A stretch of 64,000 nt of DNA from assembly GCA_001458075.1 (NCBI GenBank), contig LN899469.1, positions 2,619,501 through 2,683,500 of the forward strand, written 5' to 3'. Numbering within the stretch: position 1 is the first letter of the stretch; every line of letters begins with the position of its first letter. The notes beneath the pieces were generated by a model that saw only the letters and a list, made by a program, of their open reading frames with translations, was not told the DNA's origin and searched no databases. This document shows positions 52,396-60,185 of the stretch, piece by piece. The stretch comes from Idiomarinaceae bacterium HL-53. Lineage in GTDB: Bacteria; Pseudomonadota; Gammaproteobacteria; Enterobacterales; Alteromonadaceae. Both the position numbers and the translations under genes were made by a program.

Positions 52396-52426
52396 CATTT
52401 TCCAGAGGTTTTCAAATATGCAAGGC
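52396..52426 (-). promoter_or_regulatory. Leader element shared with the gene at 2075
   Basis: Second copy of the 31-bp element at 2822-2852 (26/31 matches, 18-nt identical core). It is 42-72 bases upstream of the minus-strand ATG at 52354. Confidence 0.4.
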
Positions 52427-52441
52427 CTACCTTGTAGAGAG

Positions 52442-53347
52442 CTACAAAGCTTTAAATCGATTGCGGGCATCTTTGTAGTCATAGTGGGCATGTTCTGAGC
52501 CACGATGGTACAAATCATCCAGGTAAGTTTGTTCCTGCGGCAACTCGTCTTCGCTGATTTCGCGCCACCAATGCTTGTTGGCACCTTTAACGCCGTCATG
52601 CCAACGGTAACCACGCTCTTTTAAATAGTCCTTTACGTCAAACGGCGCACCAAACGCACGAACTAACACAGTTCGCCTGTCTGCTTCAGACAACAAGTTT
52701 GCAACGGACTCGGGCAACAAATGAAACAACCAGGCCATCGCCAAACAATCGGTTGCAGCTCGGTGTCCTTCATAGAACCAACCTAAGCGAAGTAGCAGGT
52801 ACTCAAGCTTTCGACTTTCAAAACCCAGCGCCTTCCAATCTATGCCACTGGCTGAACAGGCCCAAGATAGATGGCCTAATGCGGCAAACCGCTTTTCAAA
52901 GAAAGGACGATCAAACTGAGCATTGTGTGCGACCACCAGCGGATCATCGGATAACCAACTCGCTACCAGTGCATCATCAATGCGCTGGCCTTGCACCATC
53001 TCATCGGTGATACCAGTTAACTCGGTAATCAGCTCGGGGATTGGCTTGCCGGGATCTTCATACAAGCTGATCACATCAACAATCGACACAATCCGCTTAG
53101 CCGAGGGGCTGTAAAGCACCTTAACCATACCAAGCTCAATAATGGACTCGTCATCGGCAGACAGTCCGGTTGTCTCTGTATCGAGCAGCACCATTGGCTG
53201 TTCATCACCGACCATAGCAGAAAGTTCAAGTGGCCAGGACTGCGGTTCACGCGTTAATGGAATGCGCTCCAACAATCTAAAATCTTCTGGTCTTTCTGGG
53301 ATATCCGCGAGGCGCTCTAGCGGAAATGGCGCAGGGGCTCTTGTCAT
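52442..53347 (-). CDS. DEDD-family 3'-5' exonuclease (DnaQ/epsilon-like)
   Basis: A 301-residue protein. Exo I is VLLDTETTGLSADDESIIELG (Asp, Glu), Exo II is VVAHNAQFDRPFFEKRF (His, Asp), and Exo III lies in the HRAATDCLAM segment (HxAxxD), so the DEDDh set is complete. The C-terminal ~90 residues (DVKDYLKERGYRWHDGVKGANKHWWREI) are an added domain seen with many mobile-element exonucleases. It likely trims 3' ends during transfer or repair. GAGG lies before the ATG at 53347. Confidence 0.88.
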   Translation of the reverse strand: MTRAPAPFPLERLADIPERPEDFRLLERIPLTREPQSWPLELSAMVGDEQPMVLLDTETTGLSADDESIIELGMVKVLYSPSAKRIVSIVDVISLYEDPGKPIPELITELTGITDEMVQGQRIDDALVASWLSDDPLVVAHNAQFDRPFFEKRFAALGHLSWACSASGIDWKALGFESRKLEYLLLRLGWFYEGHRAATDCLAMAWLFHLLPESVANLLSEADRRTVLVRAFGAPFDVKDYLKERGYRWHDGVKGANKHWWREISEDELPQEQTYLDDLYHRGSEHAHYDYKDARNRFKAL

Positions 53348-53489
53348 TGATGGTTCCTCTTCAATTCTATTGTTCGCTTTGAGTTATTTCACTGTGCCCT
53401 GTTCGTTTATAAACGCGTTTGTACAAAATGCACCTTGGATACCTCAGCGTTTTTTTAATCTTTCTACTGGGTGACCCATGTATGAAGGC

Positions 53490-53710
53490 TTTGGCTAAGC
53501 CTTTCAGAAAGTCTTAGCTAAACCGTTTAGGTAACCCTTACCGATACCCTTTACGTATGGCTTAGCCAACCCTTTTCAAACGGTTGCAAAAGGCTTGAAC
53601 TGAGTTCGACTGAGCATTTTAATGATGCTCCTGACTTCGCTTTAGGCCAGTAAATTCAATACGAAGCAGAATTTTACTAACTGTTTTGAAACCCTTTGCG
53701 AAGGGTTCAA
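53490..53710. repeat. Iteron-like AACCCTTT repeats and hairpin
   Basis: Between the exonuclease gene and rumA there is no coding sequence for 650 bp. From 53490 to 53572 imperfect copies of AACCCTTT occur at roughly 53496 (AAGCCTTT), 53520 (AAACCGTTT), 53533 (AACCCTTA), 53546 (TACCCTTT) and 53567 (AACCCTTTT), some preceded by TTAGC. At ~53686-53710 GAAACCCTT / AAGGGTTC forms a hairpin. Just after (53750-53800) comes a CAGTAACAG-rich low-complexity stretch. It could be an iteron region, operator cluster or leader; no initiator was identified. Confidence 0.35.
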
Positions 53711-53956
53711 CAAGCCTTGTCTGACGGTTACTCGACCCATGCGTTAACCAGTAGCAGTAACAGGATCAGTAACAGAAACAAGAGCAGTAGGCAGAAGCAG
53801 TATTGTCCAAGCCTTGCAGGCTTTGACGAGGGCGAGCGATCCCCCACATCTAGTTTTTCAACACAAAAAATAAATCACCGACAACACAACGTCTTACTCG
53901 AACAACTACAGTTTTACCTACAATTTTACTTGTAGAAATCAACATAGCATTAGATA

Positions 53957-53972
53957 CTGTATAAACAAACAG
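53957..53972 (+). promoter_or_regulatory. LexA (SOS) box upstream of rumA
   Basis: CTGTATAAACAAACAG fits CTGT-N8-ACAG exactly, in the context TACTGT...ACAGTG, 28 bp before the rumA start. It indicates SOS control of rumAB, as is known for this family. Confidence 0.85.
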
Positions 53973-54000
53973 TGTCAATTGTGATTTTTCGAGGTTCGTC

Positions 54001-54450
54001 ATGAGTGTCTCGCTGATAGGCCGTAGCGGCGCACTTGCCTTCATCAAAGCCAAGCGCCTTCGTATTCCATTGTTCATGGAACGTGTTTCTGCTGGTTTTC
54101 CCTCCCCAGCGCAGGATTATGTTGAGCAAACGCTCGACCTCAACGAGCTGTGCATCAAGCGACCAGCTGCAACGTTCTTTGTGCGTGTTGAAGGTGATTC
54201 AATGATTGATGCCGGGATTCACCCAGATGATATTTTGGTGGTTGATCGCTCTGTCCAAGCAGAACACGGTGACATTGTCATCGCTGGTATCCATGGTGAA
54301 CTCACGGTAAAGGAGCTTCAACTAAGGCCGTGCGTCATGCTGATCCCAAGAAACCAGGTGTATGAGCCCATTCATATTCCTGAAGGGACAGAGTTAGAGA
54401 TATTTGGTGTGGTCACCAATGTGGTGCGAAACATGCGCCGCAAGTCGTGA
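54001..54450 (+). CDS. rumA: RumA, UmuD-type polymerase V subunit
   Basis: A 149-residue protein. The self-cleavage site is SAGFPSPAQDYVE (Ala31-Gly32), with Ser of GDSMIDAG and Lys of LTVKEL forming the peptidase dyad. The processed form joins RumB as a DNA polymerase for translesion synthesis. A LexA box lies just upstream and the rumB ATG follows seven bases after the stop. Confidence 0.93.
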   Translation: MSVSLIGRSGALAFIKAKRLRIPLFMERVSAGFPSPAQDYVEQTLDLNELCIKRPAATFFVRVEGDSMIDAGIHPDDILVVDRSVQAEHGDIVIAGIHGELTVKELQLRPCVMLIPRNQVYEPIHIPEGTELEIFGVVTNVVRNMRRKS

Positions 54451-54457
54451 CTATCCC

Positions 54458-55726
54458 ATGCCTGTATTTGCCTTGGTGGACTGCAACAATTTTTACGCCA
54501 GTTGTGAGAAGCTGTTTCGGCCTGATTTAAAAGATACGCCGGTTGTGGTGCTGTCCAACAATGACGGCTGTGTGGTTGCACGCTCGCGTGAAGCCAAGTT
54601 ACTCGGTATTAAAATGGGCGTACCCGTCTTTCAGATCAAAGCTGAAATGCAGCGCCATGGCATTTTGGCTTTTTCATCCAACTATGCGCTGTATGCGGAT
54701 TTGAGCAGTCGAGTGATGCGCACTTTGGAAGAGATGGCACCACGAGTAGAGGTTTACTCCATTGACGAAGCGTTTTTGGATTTAACAGGTATTGAGTCGG
54801 CCATATCCCTTGTCGAGTTCGGACAACAAGTGCGAGAGCGCATAGGCCACTGGATTGGGATCACCGTTTGTGTCGGCATTGCACCGACTAAAACACTCGC
54901 CAAGCTGGCTAACCATGCTGCTAAGAAATACCCTGCCACTCAAGGGGTTGTAGACCTGACCAATCCAGATCGGCAACGTCGATTGCTCGCATTAGTCCCG
55001 GTTGATGATGTTTGGGGCGTTGGCAGACGGCTTTCTAAGCGTTTAAATGCGTTGGGCATCACCACAGCCTTAGATCTAGCCAATGCCTCTCCTAGAGCCA
55101 TCAGAGACCAGTTTTCGGTGGTTTTAGAAAGAACCGTCAGAGAGCTCAATGGTGAGTCGTGCATTGAACTTGAAGAGATCCCGCCAACTAAGAAACAAAT
55201 CGTCTGTAGCCGTTCATTTGGCGTAAAAGTAACGCAATTTGAATTGTTACGTGAAGCAGTCTGCGAATACGCAACCCGCGCCACTGAGAAGCTTCGCAAA
55301 GAACAGCAGCAAGCCAAAGTGCTGACCGTGTTTATACGTACCAGCCCCTTTAAGGACAACGAGCCGCAATACAGCAACTCTGCATCGGGTGAATTGCTAA
55401 TCCCCAGTTGCGATACGCGGGATTTTATCGAGCTGGCCAATCACTTACTCAAGCGGATTTGGAAGGATGGTTTTCGTTATGCCAAAGCGGGCGTCATGCT
55501 GTCTGACTTTTACGATCCTGGCATGTTTCAACCAGGACTATTCGATGACGTATCTACCCGCTCAAATAGCCAACAGTTAATGTCTGTATTGGACACCATT
55601 AATCAAAGCGGTGCCGGAAAAGTTTTCTTTGGTGGACAAGGTACGAAGAAAGATTGGTCGATGAAGCGAGAGCATTTATCTCCCGCTTATACAACACGCT
55701 GGGACCAATTACCGCGAGTGAAGTAG
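54458..55726 (+). CDS. rumB: RumB, UmuC-type Y-family polymerase, intact
   Basis: The ATG at 54458 (MPVFALVDCNNFYASCEKLF) is the expected UmuC start; 422 residues. The catalytic acidic residues are in LVDCNNF and SIDEAFLDLTG, and the finger/palm, little-finger (SRSFGVKVTQFELLREAV) and C-terminal RumA-binding regions are complete. In several well-known SXT elements rumB is split by a resistance-gene insertion; here the gene is whole. It provides mutagenic translesion synthesis. It ends ten bases before convergent mobI. Confidence 0.93.
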   Translation: MPVFALVDCNNFYASCEKLFRPDLKDTPVVVLSNNDGCVVARSREAKLLGIKMGVPVFQIKAEMQRHGILAFSSNYALYADLSSRVMRTLEEMAPRVEVYSIDEAFLDLTGIESAISLVEFGQQVRERIGHWIGITVCVGIAPTKTLAKLANHAAKKYPATQGVVDLTNPDRQRRLLALVPVDDVWGVGRRLSKRLNALGITTALDLANASPRAIRDQFSVVLERTVRELNGESCIELEEIPPTKKQIVCSRSFGVKVTQFELLREAVCEYATRATEKLRKEQQQAKVLTVFIRTSPFKDNEPQYSNSASGELLIPSCDTRDFIELANHLLKRIWKDGFRYAKAGVMLSDFYDPGMFQPGLFDDVSTRSNSQQLMSVLDTINQSGAGKVFFGGQGTKKDWSMKREHLSPAYTTRWDQLPRVK

Positions 55727-55736
55727 CGCCGATAAT

Positions 55737-56180
55737 TCAGTAGGCATTCACTCTGCGACGCAGCATGTTGAGCTTATCAACCTGGCGTCGAATATCACTG
55801 AAGAATTCTTCTTTCTCCATGGCCAGCGCTAACTCCCACTCTTTGGCCAAACCTTGGCAGTCCAAAAATGAGTATCTCAGCTTCGTCTTTGAAATACGCA
55901 GTCCCTTACTAAAGACTACGCGCTTGCCTCGTTGACCGTGAAAACTGTTGATGTACCACTCAATGCCAAAGCCATACTTAAAGTCTCTGATACGGACACC
56001 AAGCAGCCCCCAGTCTTTAAAGGGCTCATTCTCACGAACCTTGTAATGGGTAACCCAAAAGTCATCAACTTCAGCTCGTGCCAGCGCTTTTAGCCTGTCT
56101 GTTTCTTGCTGAAGTAAATCTGATACCTCTGCTTTCCATTGTTCATTGAAGATTACCACCAAACCAATTTCCCCATCCAA
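55737..56180 (-). CDS. mobI: MobI, auxiliary mobilisation protein
   Basis: A frame of up to 147 residues containing WKAEVSDLLQQETDRLKALARAEVDDFWVTHYKVRENEPFKDWGLLGVRIRDF and GFGIEWYINSF, matching MobI as remembered from SXT. The predicted start at 56180 is a TTG; another TTG or GTG a few codons later could be used, so the N terminus is uncertain. MobI acts with TraI at oriT and is required for SXT transfer. It is transcribed away from oriT, which lies directly upstream. Confidence 0.85.
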   Translation of the reverse strand: MDGEIGLVVIFNEQWKAEVSDLLQQETDRLKALARAEVDDFWVTHYKVRENEPFKDWGLLGVRIRDFKYGFGIEWYINSFHGQRGKRVVFSKGLRISKTKLRYSFLDCQGLAKEWELALAMEKEEFFSDIRRQVDKLNMLRRRVNAY

Positions 56181-56188
56181 TTAACCCC

Positions 56189-56446
56189 AAAAGCCAAAAC
56201 CACTATCCGTTTGGCTTTTGGATCGAAACGCCAAACGTAAAACTGCCGTCACAATCACTGTTTGGCGTCTCGATATAAATCAACTCGCGCAATCCCATAC
56301 CTGACAAGGGATACAGGCCGATTTCACTTAAAAATACCTAAAAAGACGTATTGCCATGAAAATACAAACCGTTTGGCAAGTTCAGGCCAGAATGCAAACG
56401 ACGTTTGGCGTCTCGATTTTTTTGGCTCAGTCATCCGCCGCCAAAC
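56189..56446. other. oriT: oriT region with CGTTTGGC repeats in both orientations
   Basis: The intergenic region next to mobI is where oriT lies in SXT. Here an inverted repeat AAAAGCCAAA (56189-56198) / TTTGGCTTTT (56210-56219) is followed by CGTTTGGC-type repeats: 56208 (forward), 56230 (reverse, within ATCGAAACGCCAAACG), 56260 (forward, GTTTGGCGTCTCGAT), 56370 (forward), 56402 (forward, CGTTTGGCGTCTCGAT) and 56440 (reverse). Such arrays are typical of relaxosome-binding and nic-proximal sequence. The nic base cannot be located by eye. Confidence 0.75.
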
Positions 56447-56518
56447 AGAGCCTATTCTCATACTTTTGCGAAAATGCAATAGGCAGATAGATGAAAGGAT
56501 TTGTCACCTTTCTGCCCA

Positions 56519-56633
56519 CCGCCAGTGCACCGAATCCTGATAATGACATTTGAGTGAACCGCCAGAGCACTTGGAAATGCCCAAGCGTGAACAGCGCGGT
56601 TGGTAGAAAACCGTTAGAGCACTTTGAGTGCAC
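56519..56633 (+). repeat. srpC: Centromere/operator repeats before srpM
   Basis: Three direct repeats CCGCCAGTGCAC (56519), CCGCCAGAGCACTT (56559) and CCGTTAGAGCACTT (56611), plus a GAGTGCAC at 56626, lie immediately upstream of the actin-like gene. ParR-type adaptors bind such repeats for partition and to repress their operon, so this is the likely srpC/operator region (inference by analogy). Confidence 0.55.
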
Positions 56634-56644
56634 AGGAGATAAGT

Positions 56645-57619
56645 ATGTTTGTACTAGGCGTAGATATCGGTTACTCGAACCTGAAGCTGGCAATTGGCCA
56701 ATCAGGCAGTGAACCGAAAACCATTATTCTGCCTGCGGGTGCCGGTCCTGCGGATCGCATGCCAGAGCGTATCGGTGGAGGCGATGATGACACTTGTTTG
56801 TATGTATCTGTCGATAATGAGCGTTGGGCCGCTGGTGTGCCTGCTGGACGCCTTCAAGGCTGGGAACGAGAGCTTCACCCGGAGTATCCCACCACAAAAA
56901 CCTATAAGGCACTTTTTCATGCCGCCTTGTTAATGGCTGAAACAGAATCCATCGATTTGGTTGTCACTGGATTACCGGTTTCCCAGTTTCATGAACCACA
57001 ACGTAAGTCTGACCTTGTGCAGCGTTTAAAAGGTGTCCATCAAGTGACGCCTAAGCGCAGCATCACTGTTCATGACGTCAAAGTGCTGCCGCAGCCTGCC
57101 GGTGCCTACATGGATCTGGTTCAAACAGGTGGTGATTTGGGCTTGATTGAAGAAGGTCGCGTCGTCGTCATCGATCCCGGCTTCTTTTCTGTTGACTGGG
57201 TTGCCCTTGAGGCCGGAGAAATTCGCTACAGCTCATCAGGAACCAGTCTTCAGGCAATGTCCGTGCTACTGGAAACGATTGATAAGCTGATTTCGGAAGA
57301 TCATGGTGCCAAAGTGGGTATGGATCGACTTGAAAAAGCCATGAGAACCGGCGACTTGCAGGTGCTGCTATTTGGAGAAAAAGTCGATATTTCACCTTAT
57401 CTGAATGCTGCCATGAAAAAGGTAGCGCCTGTTGCTCTTACAGCCATGCGCCAATCCATGCGTGACGAAAGCATTAATGCGGACTTGGTTTTGATCGCCG
57501 GAGGGGGAGCCTTGGCTTATAAGGAAGCGGCCAAGGAGATTTTTTCACGAAGCAAGATCATCGTGCCGGAACAGTCTGTTTTGGCGAACGTCCGAGGCTT
57601 CTGGTTTTATGGGGCCTGA
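56645..57619 (+). CDS. srpM: SrpM, actin-like ParM/StbA ATPase
   Basis: The ATG at 56645 (MFVLGVDIGYSNLKLAIG) follows AGGAGA; 324 residues. Actin-fold motifs: phosphate 1 VDIGYSNLK, phosphate 2 VVVIDPGFFSVDWV, and adenosine loop VLIAGGGALAYK. It should polymerise to move excised, replicating ICE copies apart, using SrpR as adaptor. In the family this partition system supports the extrachromosomal state. It overlaps closely with srpR (two-base gap). Confidence 0.88.
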   Translation: MFVLGVDIGYSNLKLAIGQSGSEPKTIILPAGAGPADRMPERIGGGDDDTCLYVSVDNERWAAGVPAGRLQGWERELHPEYPTTKTYKALFHAALLMAETESIDLVVTGLPVSQFHEPQRKSDLVQRLKGVHQVTPKRSITVHDVKVLPQPAGAYMDLVQTGGDLGLIEEGRVVVIDPGFFSVDWVALEAGEIRYSSSGTSLQAMSVLLETIDKLISEDHGAKVGMDRLEKAMRTGDLQVLLFGEKVDISPYLNAAMKKVAPVALTAMRQSMRDESINADLVLIAGGGALAYKEAAKEIFSRSKIIVPEQSVLANVRGFWFYGA

Positions 57620-57621
57620 TC

Positions 57622-57891
57622 ATGAGAGTTGTCGTCAACATTCCCCCAGGGAGCCACCCAGAACTGCTAAAAGAATTGGAAAAGACGCCGCCACGGGAAC
57701 GTGCTGAGCGTCTGAGGATGCTGGCCACCTTTGGCTTAATTCACATGAGCCAACCCAATCTATCAACGACTTCTGCACCGGTGGATGGCCATGCACCAGA
57801 TGGTGAAGTGACTTCTATGAGTACAGCGCCAGAACCCAAAGCAGAATCACGTAAACAATCATTAAAATCAAAACTAGGGCTGGGCTTATAA
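57622..57891 (+). CDS. srpR: SrpR, small partition adaptor
   Basis: An 89-residue protein (MRVVVNIPPGSHPELLKELEKTPPRERAERLRMLATFGLI) with a ribbon-helix-helix-like N-terminal half and a flexible C-terminal tail ending in a basic peptide (SRKQSLKSKLGLGL). The size, position after the actin-like gene and RHH-like start match a ParR-type protein that binds the centromere repeats and the filament. It ends one base before int. Confidence 0.8.
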   Translation: MRVVVNIPPGSHPELLKELEKTPPRERAERLRMLATFGLIHMSQPNLSTTSAPVDGHAPDGEVTSMSTAPEPKAESRKQSLKSKLGLGL

Positions 57892-57892
57892 C

Positions 57893-59134
57893 ATGGCGTT
57901 ATCAGTTAGCTGGCTCGATGCCAGGTTAAATAAAGAAGCAAAAGAAACCGTAGTAAAAGCTGACCGAGATGGACTAAGTGCTCGGGTATCGCCCAAGGGC
58001 AAAATTGTTTTTCAGTTTCGTTATCGGTTCGATGGTAAGCAACAGCGGGTAGACATAGGTACTTACCCACTTATGAAGCTTGCTGAAGCTAGGAATGAGC
58101 TGGATAGGTTAAGGGCGGTACTTGATCAAGGCCGAAACCCAAAGCTCTACCTACAGCAGGAACGGGCCAAGTATTCTGCCAATCAAAGCTTCGAATCGAT
58201 TTTTCGAGACTGGATAGACTCTGCCGGTAAGCAAGGGCTAAAGGAGAAAACGTGGCACTACCAAAAACGCAGCAGTGAAATATATTTGCTGCCCCGACTT
58301 GGTAAGTACCCATTAACTGACATCAATGAATTGTCCTTACGAAACTGTCTTCGTGAGGTTTCGGAGTCGTCCCCTTCAAACACAGAACGTCTGGTGTCTG
58401 TGCTGCACAAGTTTTATGACTGGCTGATTGATGAACAAATTTTGGAAATTAACGCTGCCGCTGGGATCACAGCAAAAAAGGTTGGCGGTAAGAAAGGCAA
58501 ACGAACTCGGGTGCTAAACGATAACGAGATCAGGATACTTTGGCGCTATTTACATGAGTCAAAAATTACTGAGAAGAACCGCATCTACATAAAATTGCTT
58601 CTGCTATTGGGCGGTCGCAAGGGCGAACTCATTCAAGCTGAAAAGCATCACTTTGACTTGCAATCTGCAATGTGGACAGTGCCCATAGAGATCCGCAAAC
58701 AAGGTGAGAAAATAGGAGCGCCGATCATGCGGCCATTAATCAAACCAGCTATCGAGCTGATTGAACTGGCGATGCAGATGAGTAAATCAACTTACTTGTT
58801 TCCTGCTAACGGACAAGAGGAACTTGCCACAAATGGCTTTGATACCACTATTCCTAACAATGTGAAAATCTGGGCTCGCAGGTCGCTTGGTATTGAGATG
58901 GAACACTGGTCTATGCATGATCTTCGAAGAACGATGCGAACGCGTATGTCGGCCATCACGACGCAAGAAGTTGCCGAGTTGATGATTGGCCACAGCAAAA
59001 AAGGGTTGGATGCTATCTACAACCAATATCAGTACCTGGATGAAATGCGTCATGCTTACGACGTTTGGTATCAACAGCTAGAAACCATCATCGAGCCGAC
59101 AGGCTTTCCATTCAACTGGCGTTTCGGACAGTAA
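57893..59134 (+). CDS. int: SXT/R391-type tyrosine integrase
   Basis: A 413-residue protein, the size of SXT Int. The N-terminal DUF4102-type domain (LSARVSPKGKIVFQFRYRFDGKQQRVDIGTYP) is followed by a core-binding domain and the catalytic domain: LGGRKGELI (Arg, ~241), HDLRRTMRTRM (His-x-x-Arg, ~342-345), IGHSKKGLDAIYNQY (His ~367, Tyr ~375). It integrates the element into the 5' part of prfC. It is transcribed with srpMR, facing xis with a bidirectional terminator between. Confidence 0.95.
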   Translation: MALSVSWLDARLNKEAKETVVKADRDGLSARVSPKGKIVFQFRYRFDGKQQRVDIGTYPLMKLAEARNELDRLRAVLDQGRNPKLYLQQERAKYSANQSFESIFRDWIDSAGKQGLKEKTWHYQKRSSEIYLLPRLGKYPLTDINELSLRNCLREVSESSPSNTERLVSVLHKFYDWLIDEQILEINAAAGITAKKVGGKKGKRTRVLNDNEIRILWRYLHESKITEKNRIYIKLLLLLGGRKGELIQAEKHHFDLQSAMWTVPIEIRKQGEKIGAPIMRPLIKPAIELIELAMQMSKSTYLFPANGQEELATNGFDTTIPNNVKIWARRSLGIEMEHWSMHDLRRTMRTRMSAITTQEVAELMIGHSKKGLDAIYNQYQYLDEMRHAYDVWYQQLETIIEPTGFPFNWRFGQ

Positions 59135-59160
59135 AAGAAAGAGGCTCAGTCCTCTTTCTT
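59135..59160. terminator. Bidirectional terminator between int and xis
   Basis: AAGAAAGAGG-CTCAGT-CCTCTTTCTT is a perfect 10-bp palindrome with T-rich tails on both strands, directly after the int stop and overlapping the end of convergent xis. Confidence 0.8.
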
Positions 59161-59340
59161 CTCATACTCTTCCAAGTCTTCAATGTGCCAAAGCTTGTTT
59201 CGTGTATTTCGGTTGATACGAGGTTGCGGCAAGCTGCCATCTTTTATTCTTCGCCAGAGCGTCGTATAGCTAATGTGGTAACGAGCCATCACTTCGTAAG
59301 ACGTGAGAAAAGGGGTTACTTGGTGCGCTACTGCTGTCAT
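59146..59340 (-). CDS. xis: Xis/AlpA-type excisionase
   Basis: A 64-residue protein from the ATG at 59340 (MTAVAHQ), which has AGGAG seven bases upstream; two earlier in-frame ATGs are too close to or before that site. The MerR/AlpA-type HTH is VTPFLTSYEVMARYHISYTTLWRRIKDGSLP. It should direct excision by binding near the att site, and is the recombination directionality factor in SXT. It is convergent with int. Confidence 0.9.
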   Translation of the reverse strand: MTAVAHQVTPFLTSYEVMARYHISYTTLWRRIKDGSLPQPRINRNTRNKLWHIEDLEEYEKKED

Positions 59341-59462
59341 CTGCATTCTCCTGAAAATCAATGTAAAGCTATCATCGCCTGATTCATCACTTGTTGATGG
59401 TCAGAAAGATGCATGATTTGTTCAGAAGATCAGCCTTATCAAAACACAAATGTTGCTATTAG

Positions 59463-59890
59463 GTACTTTTCAGCTCAAACCTATGAATAACAAGGGCTAC
59501 AAGGCGGTTTGTGTCATGAAAAGCAATCAACATACCTAACGAGAAAAATTTGTACACACTGTTTGTACACTCGCAACAATGACACATCAAAAACCACAAC
59601 GACGACCCCTTTAAATTCATAAACTTACAAACATAAAACTAGAGATAATCGCATTTATTCCGCTTTTGTAATGTCGAAACCATAGTACCAAAAGCCGGAA
59701 GTACTTTCTTCATCAAACCCAGTAGCCACAAGGCCTACAGCCAGATTTGTGTCATGGAATTTTCGCCAAAGGCCTCTAAAACGGAATTTGTACTCAAGTT
59801 TGTACACACTTTCCGAGGTTACGCTTGAACATCATTGAAAAGCAAAGAAACGAGAAAAAGACAAAAAGCCTTTAAATTCAGTACGTAGAG
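59463..59890. repeat. Duplicated arm-type region at the ICE end
   Basis: Two imperfect copies lie 238 bp apart: 59463-59521 and 59701-59759, sharing GTACTTT..CAAACC, GG.CTACA and TTTGTGTCATG.AA. They are followed in each by AATTTGTAC..CA with GTTTGTACAC (59547-59571 and 59785-59810), then CCTTTAAATTCA (59609 and 59871, spacing 262 bp). These repeats, in the ~580-bp gene-free segment between xis and the prfC junction, are the likely Int/Xis binding arms (inference). Confidence 0.6.
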
Positions 59891-59921
59891 ATGTGATTGT
59901 GGTGTGCAATGAAAGGTGATT

Positions 59922-60014
59922 TTAAGCGTTGAAAGGCTGGGCGGCATCAGGGTGCGAAATGATAGCGAAGGTGCGTCTTTTCTTGATTTCGTTTAGAAAA
60001 TCTTGGTTTGTCAT
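59922..60014 (-). pseudogene. prfC: Truncated 5' end of prfC at the ICE junction
   Basis: Minus strand ATG at 60014 opens MTNQDFLNEIKKRRTFAIISHPDA, the start of release factor 3, then AAQPFNA and a stop at 59922. Normal PrfC continues HPDAGKTT, so homology ends after codon 24 (59943-59945). This is the chromosome/ICE boundary: the integrated element replaces the rest of prfC here, and by family knowledge supplies a new start to the intact gene at the other end. The att core should lie in about 59940-59965. 60015-60185 holds the native prfC promoter and the divergent promoter of the next gene. Confidence 0.85.
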
Positions 60015-60185
60015 GTATCGATTCTTTTCGTTTATGCGCTAATTTATAAAGATTAACGGTTATTTTCGCTGATCTGAACTTTATAAACAATCAATGGTTC
60101 TGGAATCGGCTCTCCTTGAATGCTTTCAACTTATCAAATGCGCCTTGTTCAGTTAAACTGCATGCACTTTTAATAAGGAGTTGCG

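Noticed and set aside
53490-53572. CRISPR array from the AACCCTTT repeats
   Set aside because: Units are only 8-10 bases, degenerate, and spaced 13-24 bases apart, with no cas genes.
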